A DNA stretch of 64,000 bases from NCBI RefSeq assembly GCF_035046485.1, contig NC_085137.1, forward strand, positions 131,754,703 through 131,818,702. Direction: 5' to 3'. Positions 46,195 through 55,843 of this stretch are shown here, in pieces (position 1 is the first letter of the stretch; every line of letters starts with the position of its first letter). Under the pieces are notes generated by a model. It had not been told where the DNA came from. It worked only from the letters and a program-made list of their open reading frames with translations, and did no database searches. The DNA comes from Aedes albopictus. Taxonomy: Eukaryota; Arthropoda; Insecta; Diptera; Culicidae. A program made the translations under genes and the position numbers.

Positions 46195-48010
46195 ATATTT
46201 ATGTTATATTTCTCCAATAATTTCTTTCGGAATTCCTCTTGGAGATTTTACGCGATTCCCCCGGAAGATCTCTCAAAGCTGCTACAGGAGTTCTTACTGG
46301 AATTTCTAATAGAATTCGTCCCGAGATTTCTTCCGCAGTTTTTCCTTCCTGGTTTTCTACAGGAGTTTCAGCTGGGATATTTCTTAAAGGTTCTCGCGGG
46401 GTTTATTTTGAAGTTTTACCTGAGATTTATTTCGGAGTTTCTCCTGGAACTTCTCTCAGAAGATTCCTTCCAGTGTTGGTCCTGGGATGTCTCTCAGAGT
46501 TTTGCTGAAATTACCCTAGACTTTCTCCTAAGATTTTTTCCAGAATGACTTCTGGGATTCCTACAGGAGCTATTGCTGGTATCATTCATAGAATTCTTCC
46601 AATGATTTCTTATATAGCCAGACTTTTTCTTCTAGTTGTACCGGCTTACTTGCAGTGATCCACCTGAGAATTTCCTCAGAATGTCTCCTGGGTTAACTTA
46701 TGTAATTTCTTATACGAAATTTCCGGAGCAATATCAAAGGTATCAAATTGAAATCTTGCGAGAAACGCCGTAAAGTCTTATTGAAGAAATCTCGACAGCA
46801 ACTTCAGAAAAAAAAATACTTGAGAGAAAATAAGACGTCACTGAAAAAAAAAATCTAAGGGTAATTCTGAGAGGAAATATTAAGGGCATCCAATGAGGAG
46901 CTCTGTAAACCTCCTGGGAATCCTGGGAGCAGCGACGGGCGAAAATCCGTGAAGAAATCAAAGAGAAAAATCGGTAAAAATCCCGAGATAGACTGTTAGA
47001 AAGCTATCACGGAAAACCACTAAGTACAATTCGTGAAGAAATTTTCTGAAATTTTGGGATGGATCTTCATGAGGAATCCAGCGCGAAACTCTGGAAGCTA
47101 ATCGAAAAACCTCTGGAAGAAATATCGGCAGGTACTCCAAAAAATATCTCCCGTAAAACTTCTGCGGAAATCCAGGAAGGAACTTTGGTAAAAATCCCAG
47201 GAACAGCTCTCAGAAATTGTAAAAGATGTTTTCCTACTCTTTGGGAATATTTTTGCATAACTTTGAAGCGTACAGATAGTTTTTAGAAAAATTGTGTTAT
47301 TTTATTAAATATAAACTTTCAAAATTTTCCCTTGAAGAACCAAGAAAACTTAGGGATTTTTTGTTTGTGTTATGAGTGAACCGATGGTGGGTGGGTACAC
47401 AAGAATCATCATCATCATATCAAGAGGAAGGATCAAGGTATCTCCTGATTTTTTTTCTGGTGGAAAATATTTCCAGAAACCATTTTTTTCCAAATTTCGT
47501 TTAGTAATGGCCGGGTGGTCAGAAGTGGAATTCGATGCCAGGACTTTGACGTGGAAGTCACATCAGGTTTGCTCCATTCCAAGCATTCTTGCAGGAATTT
47601 TTCTAACAGTTCTTAAAAAATGTTTTCACCCATTTTTTCGGGAATTCCTCAAAGCATTCCTCAATTTTTTTTTAACGTTTCCTAAAGGGATATTGCTTAT
47701 TTTCCAAACAACTACTCAAAAAATTCCTGCAGGAATGCCCTGAAGAATTCCCACGACTTCACCAAAAATCCTTAAGGAATTTCTTGAAAGATACTTCGAG
47801 GGTTTTCTAGAAGTGTTTATCCAGAAATTTATTTAGACGTTTCGCCAAAAATCTCCAAATATTTCTCTAAGAGTAAAAATTTGCAAAAGTTTCTTCAGAA
47901 AACCCTGCTGATTTTTCTACCCCGATTCTTCCAGTAATGCTTCCAAAGGATGATTTTTTTTGTTTCAGGAACTCTTCCAATGTTTGCTCCCGGAATATTT
48001 CCATAGATTT
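46195..48010. repeat. 12-bp-period minisatellite, both orientations
   Basis: From 46195 to 46720 units read as ATTTCTTCCGCA or GTTTCTCCTGGA (forward). From 46740 to 47220 they read as complement (GAGGAATCCAGC, GAAACTCTGGAA). After a non-repeat stretch at 47225-47580, forward units resume to 48010. The reversal around 46730 gives a large, loose palindrome. Confidence 0.7.
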
Positions 48011-48157
48011 CTCTTGTCATTCATCCTACATGATTTTAAATTAAAAAGTCCGCTTTTTACCACCTTTATTGAACAGAGCCCTTCTTACACTTATTAAAGT
48101 TATTGTTGAATGTTTCGTATTAAACATATTTATTTTGTGTGAAAAAAATAGCAAGTA

Positions 48158-48372
48158 GTGAATCGCGCCACTTGGGCGGTGGCTTCTATATTCGTCTGTT
48201 TTCCACTATAACTCAGTCAAATTTGAACCAATTGACACAACTTTTGGAATGTGGTGAGATAGGTATAGTATCTACCCGTGTACAACATTTCAAGTCAATT
48301 GGTTCAAAATTGACTGAGTTATAGTGGAAAACAGACGAATATAGAAGCCACCGCCCAAGTAGCGCGATACCC
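48158..48372. mobile_element. TA-flanked palindromic MITE, type 2
   Basis: The right end is complement to GGGTATCGCGCTACTTGGGC and the left end to a slightly mutated copy (GTGAATCGCGCCACTTGGGC). TA lies on both sides (48156-48157 and 48373-48374). The arms continue GGTGGCTTCTATATTCGTCT and CCACTATAACTCAGTCAA. The central stretch GAGATAGGTATAGTATCTAC resembles the type 1 element at 44.9 kb. Confidence 0.88.
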
Positions 48373-48721
48373 TACTTCAAATAACATCTTCAAAAACTGT
48401 TCTTAAGGTTCCTCCAGTCACCAGGTTTCGGAAATTATTTTAACGTTTTTTCTGAGATTACTTCAACAAATTTCTTCAACAGTTTCTCGATGTTCCATTG
48501 ATTTTTCCCAGGTGTCCTCAAAAAAAAATCTTCTAGAAATTCTTCCATGTATATTTCTAGCAAGGTTACTGATAGACGAAAATGCTCGCGAAAGTCAAAT
48601 AATTTGTTTCAGTGTCTATCGTCCCAAATGTTCATCATAAAAACAACGCGTCGTTCATTTGTTAACAAAGGCATGAATGAACTCCTCCAGTGTAAGTGAG
48701 CTGCCCGCCAACTAACTGGGA

Positions 48722-49140
48722 CAGTGAATCAAAATTCAACCATCGCGCAACGTTATGACAATGTCGCAACCTGTATTTGTTGCGACAATCCAACCAATGC
48801 GACATAAGTTTGTCCCAACTTGAAAATAATAGGATAAACATCGTACACCATGAGTTTAGAGAATTTTAAGCCTTGATTTGCGATTTTCGAACAGTAACTT
48901 CGAGTCGGTAAACACTGCAACTCTGCTGAAGATCTATCATCAAACAGTTTTGGCTTTGGGTTAGTAATAATTGATTATTCACGAATTGAAAAGTACGCAA
49001 CAAATTCCGCTTCCGTTTTGTCTGCAACAAAAATTTTCGAAATGATGTCATTATCTGTTACCAGTAGAGATAAAGAGTAATCGTCGCGCCTTGTTTGTTG
49101 CTTGTTTTGTGCCTCTTTTGTCCAACAATTCTCTTCACTG
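48722..49140. mobile_element. hAT-like MITE, copy 2 (419 bp)
   Basis: Nearly identical to 39730-40149, with ends CAGTGAATCAAAATT and TTCTCTTCACTG. It is flanked by AACTGGGA on both sides (48714-48721 and 49141-49148). Two copies with different perfect 8-bp duplications fix the element's boundaries. Confidence 0.93.
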
Positions 49141-49148
49141 AACTGGGA

Positions 49149-50708
49149 TGGAAATTGTGAGTACGCTCTCGAACTATTTTTCATTCAGCTCCGTAAGATT
49201 ATCCGCTAGAAAATATCGTGTTGATTCTCAGCTTTCATCCCGATTCCCACTCACGGTGAAAATATAGTCGATTGTGGAATCGGCAAGGAGCATGAAGGGC
49301 ATTTCGTCAGGAGCCTGTCTGTGTGCATTAGGATTCTGAATTATTCAGAAATGAAGTTGTAAACTAAAATTGTTTGGTAGATCGGAGACTGACAGATCAG
49401 GATTCGTTCAAATATTACGCAACGCTAATGGGGAGGAAGGAAGCCTTGCGCTGCGTTACGCTCCATGCAAAATCTTCAAAAAAATGTACAAAAGTTGTTG
49501 CATGGAGAGAGTTGCATGGAGGGGACTAAAATTGTTAAATGTTGCATTTTTTTTTTCGTTTGACAAATATGCCACCAACTAGCACTTGTGTGCACGAAGA
49601 TTTTAAATCTCGAGGTTGATTAATTTTTGAATATTGATTATGCGAGTGGTGTCTTTGGTAAAGTTATTGAATAGCTCAAGTATCTACAAAAGATGGAACA
49701 ATTTTGTTTTCTTCCTGCTCTTTTCTAGATGCTCCCCAAGAAAACATTGCAACAAACACTATTCTCTTTAATTTAAATAAGTTACGAGTGAAACGGCTAG
49801 TCCACGCTCGGTGGAATGACCTTGCCAAACACCTTTCGGTTCATAAGGATCTTTGTACATAACATACCGAAAGAGTTGCTTATCAATCTCATATTACTGT
49901 AGCGCTAGGTGTGTCACATATGTAAATACATCAAGGTATTAAAAACATCTTTGGTGACCATTATTTGTAGACACGGTATCGATACCGCGCTGCCTTTCCT
50001 TTGAATCAGCATTCGGAGTGATAATTTATCAACAATCGTTGTGAAAATATTCACCCGCGATAATATTTCCTCGAGTTTTCGCTTCCTTCAAATCGTCGAT
50101 TTTCGAGCAGCTGTGCGAGAGTTGTAATCGATGAATGAACACCACTGCAAGAGCGTGAGTGTCTTTATTTACAATCGCCACTGCGACCAGCGAGAGTTTT
50201 CCTCAGCTTAGAAGTGACAGCTGAGTTCACTGTAATAGTCTATTTTACGAGCCGATTTTATGAATGAAATTTTGACAGGAGGTAGCGTCCTAACCCGTGA
50301 AAATCAATATCATCATCAACATTGTTTTCATTTCGTAAAATGGCTCATAGCGACAAAAAGATGCACGGTGAGCTTGGTAATGCTATCGGCCAAAAAATCG
50401 TGATGAGTGCTTCACGATACGATTATTTATTATTAACCTTGATTTCTAGTGTGTATTTTTTAAAAAGCTACTCCAAGGCAAATATTTCACAATATTCCCT
50501 AGAAATTCTTCTAAGAATTTCTTTTAAAAAACTCAGAAATTTAATGATGGTTTCACGAGTTTGCTGGATTCTTGTTATAGCGCCTCTAATATTTCTTCCA
50601 TGAATATTTCTAGGGATTTCTCTAGGAGCTGTGTTGAAAATTGCTTCAGGAATTCTTTCAAGAATTTCTTAAGTAATTCTTGCCGGGGTTGAATATGAAG
50701 ATTTTTTT
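49149..50708. other. No gene assigned; single-copy-like island then decayed repeat
   Basis: 49150-50350 is mostly non-repetitive, with a moderate-GC patch at 50030-50350. An ATG at 50340 opens nine codons before a GTGAGC, which is not enough to call an exon. From about 50480 to 50680, decayed 12-bp-period DNA appears. Confidence 0.35.
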
Positions 50709-50710
50709 TC

Positions 50711-50972
50711 AAATCAGGCTAAACATGTCTAAAAGTCCTATCTGCAGAAGAGAGGTTCTCTTTGGTTTCCCTCTTTTTCGTTAATATCTCAGCTTTTTAT
50801 TTGAAATATGATTGTCTCCTTGCATTGAACGATGGTCAAAACAATCGCCTTTTGATTTGTACTGCAAAAATAGTTGAAAAGTGTACCATTATATTCCAAT
50901 AATTGAAAGAGAAAGTGAACAAAGAGAGCCTCTCAAATGCAGATAGGACCTATTGATATGTTTGGCCTGAAA
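50711..50972. mobile_element. Palindromic foldback element
   Basis: CAGGCTAAACATGTCTAAAAG, GTCCTATCTGCAGAAGAGAGG and TCTCTTTGGTTTCC are mirrored by CCTCTCAAATGCAGATAGGAC and ATATGTTTGGCCTG. The loop is about 110 bp. Confidence 0.72.
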
Positions 50973-51171
50973 TATTTATGCTGAAATTTTCTTAATAATT
51001 TATCCTAAAATTCTTTTTGCCTCCTTTAAGGGAAATTATCTAATTGGAATTTAGGCCAATACAACTATGTTCTGTAAATTGATGAGTTCAATGTCTGCTT
51101 GAGAAGTCCCTTGAGTTTCGGATCTGCTAGCGGAATCAATCTGGAACGTCTTAGAGGCCTTCTAAACACAA

Positions 51172-51525
51172 CCCCCCCCCCCCCCCCCCCTCTCCCTAAA
51201 ATTCCCCTGAAAGGCTTTGAAAACCCTCTAAAATTCCCTAAAGCCACTAAAGTCACTAAAGCCGCTCTGAAACGCTTTGAAACCCCTCTGAAAACTCCTG
51301 GAACACCTTAAAAGGCCTCTGAAACCCCTTGAAACCCTCTGAAACCTCTTAATATGTCCTAACAATCCCTTTTGAAACGTTCTGAAGCGCCTTGAAACGC
51401 TTCAGAAACCTAAACCTGAAAGCCTCTGGAACCCCTGAAAACCCAACTGAAATCTTCCTAAACGCCCTTGAAAGCCTCTGAAAGCCCCGTCAAATTCCCT
51501 CTAAAAGCTGACGCCTTGAAACAGC
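51172..51525 (+). repeat. C-tract and CTGAAAC-type minisatellite
   Basis: About 20 C in a row (51172-51191) precede serial words such as TTTGAAACCCCTCTGAAAAC and GGCCTCTGAAACCCCTTGAA. It is the same family as 11.4-11.97 kb. Confidence 0.7.
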
Positions 51526-51575
51526 TCTGTGCAACGAACTCGTCATTCGGGTTGACAGTGAGATAACAGTTTAAA

Positions 51576-51790
51576 AATGATCATAATTAACCTGGGCTTG
51601 TTAGGGGAATATCTGTAAGTAAAATGAAAATCGTGTTAAGTACTGCTCCTTTGAATTCCACTCGAGTCGAGTCAAGTACAAGACACTGAAGGCGACCTTA
51701 CAGTTGAGGTCTAAATACGTATCTGTCAAAAGATGTAAGTTCTTAGTGGAATTCAAAGGAACAGTACTTATCACGATTTTCTTTTTACTT
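51576..51790. mobile_element. MITE with ~50-bp inverted arms
   Basis: AAGTAAAATGAAAATCGTGT ... CTCCTTTGAATTCCACT (51615-51662) mirrors AGTGGAATTCAAAGGAACAG ... ACGATTTTCTTTTTACTT (51741-51787). The left arm extends outward through TTAACCTGGGCTTGTTAGGG, the part shared with 3718-3803. Confidence 0.8.
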
Positions 51791-52290
51791 AGTTTGAAAA
51801 TGCCTTCGGAGAAGTTGTTCAGAAGGTTAATACGTTAGACATGGTGAACAATTAACTCCAAAATTGGTTCACTTGGTGGCTCAAACATTGCAGCGAAGAT
51901 TACATATGGCCGTGGTTTATGAGTTGAATTTCCAAAGTGAAGTGAATTTAATGATATTATAACCATGATCTAAAATTTGAAGGTGGTGTCAACGTTGGAA
52001 TTGTTATTACGGATGAGCATCTGCTAAAAATGATCTGTCTGTAGATATTTTTTCACTAGATGGTGCTGTAGTATAATTGATTTTATTTGATAATATTTCA
52101 CCCCAACAAAAAGTTATAATTTCTATAAATACGTTTATCTAGCCAAACTCAATCCGATAATGTAATTATTAGTAAGAAATCCTTCGAACATATGGCACTA
52201 GGGTAAACAAAAACTACGTTTGCTAATATCTTGACTCAGTGAAATGAGTCCTTTATCAGAATGTCGGCCCAGGAAGCACGTTATCTTCCC
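51791..52290. other. No gene seen
   Basis: AT-rich, without recognised features. Confidence 0.4.
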
Positions 52291-52293
52291 GGT

Positions 52294-52999
52294 GCACAAT
52301 GGGAAAAAATAGGTATAAAACGCGAATAAATTCAATATCTCTGCTCGGAGTGAATGGATTTGAATGAATTTTTGACACAAACTGTAAAATTCTCCATACT
52401 TTCAGATAAGGAACGTGTCATTCGCCGCACGATGCTGGAAGTCAATGTATTTAGCTCGTTTTACCCCACTCTTTCTCTTTTTTACCTTTTTTGAAAATTC
52501 CTGAAGTGCAAAATAAATGGTTTATTTAAGTCGTGTTTGTGTAAAAACTTCCGTAGTATCGAATGGAGCTGATTTGGCTCACCGCACGGCTTTAAAAATT
52601 GAAATATCTTTAAATAACCCCGATATCCCCTATTTCTTTGAAATTTCACATATATCTCCGCCCGGAGTGGAACGCAATCGATAAGAGCAGGACCAACCCT
52701 ATGTGAAATTGCCGATATTATGGAAGTTTTTACACAAATACGAGATAAATAAGTCATTTATTTTGCGCGCCAATCGGGAATAAATGAGGATTTTCTCAAA
52801 AAGATGTATGATAGAGAGAGTGGGATAAAACGTACTAAATTCACTGATTTCCAGCATCGTGCGGTGAATGACACCCTCCTTATCTGAAAGAAACTGTAGA
52901 GATTTTTGCAGTTTGCGTCAAAAATTCATTCGAATCCATCCACTCCGAGCAGAGATATTGAATTTATTTGCGTTTTATACCTATTTTTTCCCACTGTGC
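52294..52999. mobile_element. Foldback element with ~270-bp arms
   Basis: GCACAATGGGAAAAAATAGG at the left mirrors CCTATTTTTTCCCACTGTGC at the right. CTCTGCTCGGAGTGAATGGA, CATTCGCCGCACGATGCTGG and TTGTGTAAAAACTTCCGTAG are also mirrored. The centre is near 52650. No transposase is visible. Confidence 0.85.
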
Positions 53000-53244
53000 G
53001 GTGTTTCACTCAGGATTCTTCCTGTGATCCCGTTTAGTATTGTTTTAAGGATTCCTCTAAGAATTCCTCCCAGCTTTCTTTCAGGGGTTTCTCCCGGCAT
53101 TTCCAATGGAATTGAATCTTCTGAGAATTTTTCAGTGATTCCACCAGAATTCTTACTGGTGAATTCCTTCTGGGTTTCCATCATTGATTTCTCACGGGAT
53201 ATCTTTAAATGTCTCCTGATTTTTGGTAAAGTCTTACTCTAGAG

Positions 53245-53372
53245 CATAGTTTCCCAAACTGTGAGCCGGCCTTCATCCAGCGTGTCGCGAGGGACAGTTG
53301 AATGTTTAACTGTAATAGACAACAAATGAGGGAATTTCTATGGTGGGTCGCCGAAAAGTTTGGGAACCTATG
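53245..53372. mobile_element. Small hAT-like MITE (128 bp)
   Basis: The ends are CATAGTTTCCCAAACT and the complement AAGTTTGGGAACCTATG. CTCTAGAG lies on both sides (53237-53244 and 53373-53380). It is inserted in 12-bp-period DNA. Confidence 0.9.
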
Positions 53373-54267
53373 CTCTAGAGATTCCTCCCGACATTCAATT
53401 TTTCATTTTTTTTCAAGGATTCTTTCCGAGATTCCTTTAGAGATTTCTCCAGGGATTCCTTTCCGGCATTCTTTCATGTTTTTTCTTAAGAGGATTTTAG
53501 GGGTTTCTGCTGGATTTCTTTAGAAGTTTCTCCTGAGTTTTCGTCAAGAATTTCGCTAGGGATTCCAAAAGAAATTCTTCTTTTTCTAAATACATGGACA
53601 AGTTTAATGCTGCCAGCTATTCGTTATTTAAAGAAAGCATGCACATGCTTGGAGACACTGCACTAGCCGCACGCCATGAAGTCACACTTTGGGTTCCTAC
53701 AAGGATTCTTCCCGCGATTTCTTCATTGATTTCTCCCGGGATTCTTTTATGGATTTCTTCCGGCATTTTTCCCGAGATCTACCCCGGGATTCCTTTCAGG
53801 ATTCTTTCCGGGATTCGTTCATTGATTCTTTCCTGGTTTTCTTCAGGGATTACTACCGGTAATCCCCAGATTTTTGATTTCTTGGTATCTCACGGCATTC
53901 CTTTAAGGATTTTTCCCGAGATTTTTTCAGTATACCTCCAGGGATTCTTTCAAGGATTTCTCCCGGTGATTACTTTTGGGATTCTTTGAATGATTTTTTT
54001 TCGATTTTTTCCCTGGGATTCCTTTCGGAATTCTTTCCGGGATTTAAAGATTTCTGCTGGGACTCCTTCCAGATTCTTTCATGGATCATTCCCGAGATTC
54101 ATCCATAAGAAATTCCTCCAGGATTTTTCATGAGTTTTCTCTCGATATTCTTTCAGAGACTTCTACCGGAATTCCTGTAGGAATTCCGTCATTGACATCT
54201 GCCGGGATTTATTCACCGATTATTCTCGAGCTTCCTTTATGGATTATTCCCAGGATATCTCCGGGAC

Positions 54268-54483
54268 CAGGGATGTCATATTTACAGATTTATCTGTATT
54301 ATACATACATACACATGAGCATCCGTGCAGATTTCATTTTATATGGAATACAGATTTTTGAGCTAGAGCGGCCATTTTATTTTTGTATGGAATACTGATT
54401 TTTCACTCAAATTTTGTATGAGATACCTACAGAACTTTTAAAAGAGCGATACAAATTTTTCAAAAAATCATCTGGCATTCCTG
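54268..54483. mobile_element. MITE with 'cagggatgtca' ends
   Basis: The left CAGGGATGTCATATTTACAG and right CTGGCATTCCTG are imperfect inverted ends. The flanks TCCGGGAC and CTCGGGAC share six of eight bases, consistent with an aged 8-bp duplication. ATACATACATACAC and TTTTGTATGGAATAC lie inside. Confidence 0.65.
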
Positions 54484-54880
54484 CTCGGGACTCTTGCGTT
54501 CATTCCTTCATTGATGTCTCTCGGGATTTCTGTATTTGTTCCGGCATTTCGGAATTCCTTTATTCATCCTTCCCGGCTTTTCTCCTACAATTTCTTCTGG
54601 GATTCCTTCAGAGATTTATTCAAGATTCTACCAAAGATATCTCCAGGGATTATTTTTGAAATTCATTGATTCGTACCAGGAAACCTTTAGGGTTTCCTTT
54701 AGAAATTCCTTTACGGATTTCTTTCAGGGTTCTTTCACTGATTATTATTGAGATTCCATAAAGGATTCCTCCAGTGTTGTCCCTTTCTCTTCGGGATTCC
54801 TTTTGGGAACTTCCCCAGGGATTCCTCTTGGGATTCCGTCCAACGATTTGTTCAGGGAATTCACTTCAGATTTCTTGAGT

Positions 54881-55273
54881 AATCATCATCTCTTTCACTC
54901 GTTTAGGGCTGTCTTGTATCTGCCAGAATCAGACTGTAACGATAGTATAAAAGTTGTGCCGAAATAAAGTTTGATGTTGCGATCCAACATTGGAGATTTT
55001 TTTTAAACTAGAATCACAAACAAAAGCTTGAAAAACCTTGTTATCATCAAACTGATCGATAACCTTCGTAGTTATCTTCAACTTGAGAGCTCATTGCAAA
55101 ATGTCTGTACTTAAGTAAACCTAAGTACTCAACATTTTCCACTGTTGAATCTTCTCCTTCGCCTTCTCGGTTTGTCTAATTTTAATGAAAAAATGCATGG
55201 GTCTCTGCAGATTATTGTCAGAATCGCGTTTTTTTTTTAAAATAATGTGGAATACTTGGTCATATTTAAAGTA
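54881..55273. other. No gene seen
   Basis: AT-rich sequence between repeats. Confidence 0.4.
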
Positions 55274-55762
55274 GGGTAGAAGCTTCAGTTTTGGCCAGCC
55301 CGGAGTTTTGGCCATAGTGCGGTATTCAGCCTGTAACGATCTTAATTGGCATAAATTTATTTTTTCACTAGTAGATTCTAATATAATAATATGATTGCAG
55401 CTGTTAAAACCATACATTTTGATTAAAAACTTGAAGAAAAAAAATAATTGTCCTTAAAAAATCAGCTCCCATACATCCATTTTGGCCAGGGTGCTTCTAA
55501 TTTGGCCACTCCCATAAGAAATACACGTGATTGGCCAAAATAAAAACCAAAGCTGAGAATATGGCCATAACTGCGGCAAGGCTTCTATTTTGGCCAGTGC
55601 CACTTTTAATACATAAATCAAGTATTAGCTTGATTTCTGCATTTTTCTAATAAAGTATAGATCGAAACCTTTCATTTAACACATTGATAGTTTTCATTGG
55701 ATTATTGGTTATTTTTATAAAAATGATTTCCCTTAGACTGGCCAAAACCGGTGCCCGCACCC
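55274..55762. mobile_element. TA-flanked MITE with GGGT ends (489 bp)
   Basis: The left GGGTAGAAGCTTCAGTTTTG, GCCAG mirrors the right CTGGCCAAAACCGGTGCCCG, CACCC. TA lies on both sides (55272-55273 and 55763-55764). TTTTGGCCA words recur inside. No coding capacity is visible. Confidence 0.82.
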
Positions 55763-55843
55763 TATTGCTTTTTTGAACAATAGGGCGGTACCATATTTTT
55801 GTTAAGATAATTGATAAAAATGGTAATAACCTGTAATAACCTT

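Larger units (their letters stand above)
53010..54880 (+). repeat. 12-bp-period minisatellite, forward orientation
   Basis: Units such as ATTCTTTCCGGG, ATTCCTTTCAGG and GATTTCTCCCGG run in steps of 12 and are more CCGGG-rich than elsewhere. They are interrupted by two small MITEs (53245-53372 and 54268-54483) and by about 53585-53690. Confidence 0.78.

Noticed and set aside
50340..50603. ATG-initiated frame (MAHSDKKMHGELGN) as a first exon for ankyrin
   Set aside because: The possible donors leave one base over, whereas the 58671 exon needs two, and the downstream part is decayed 12-mer DNA.
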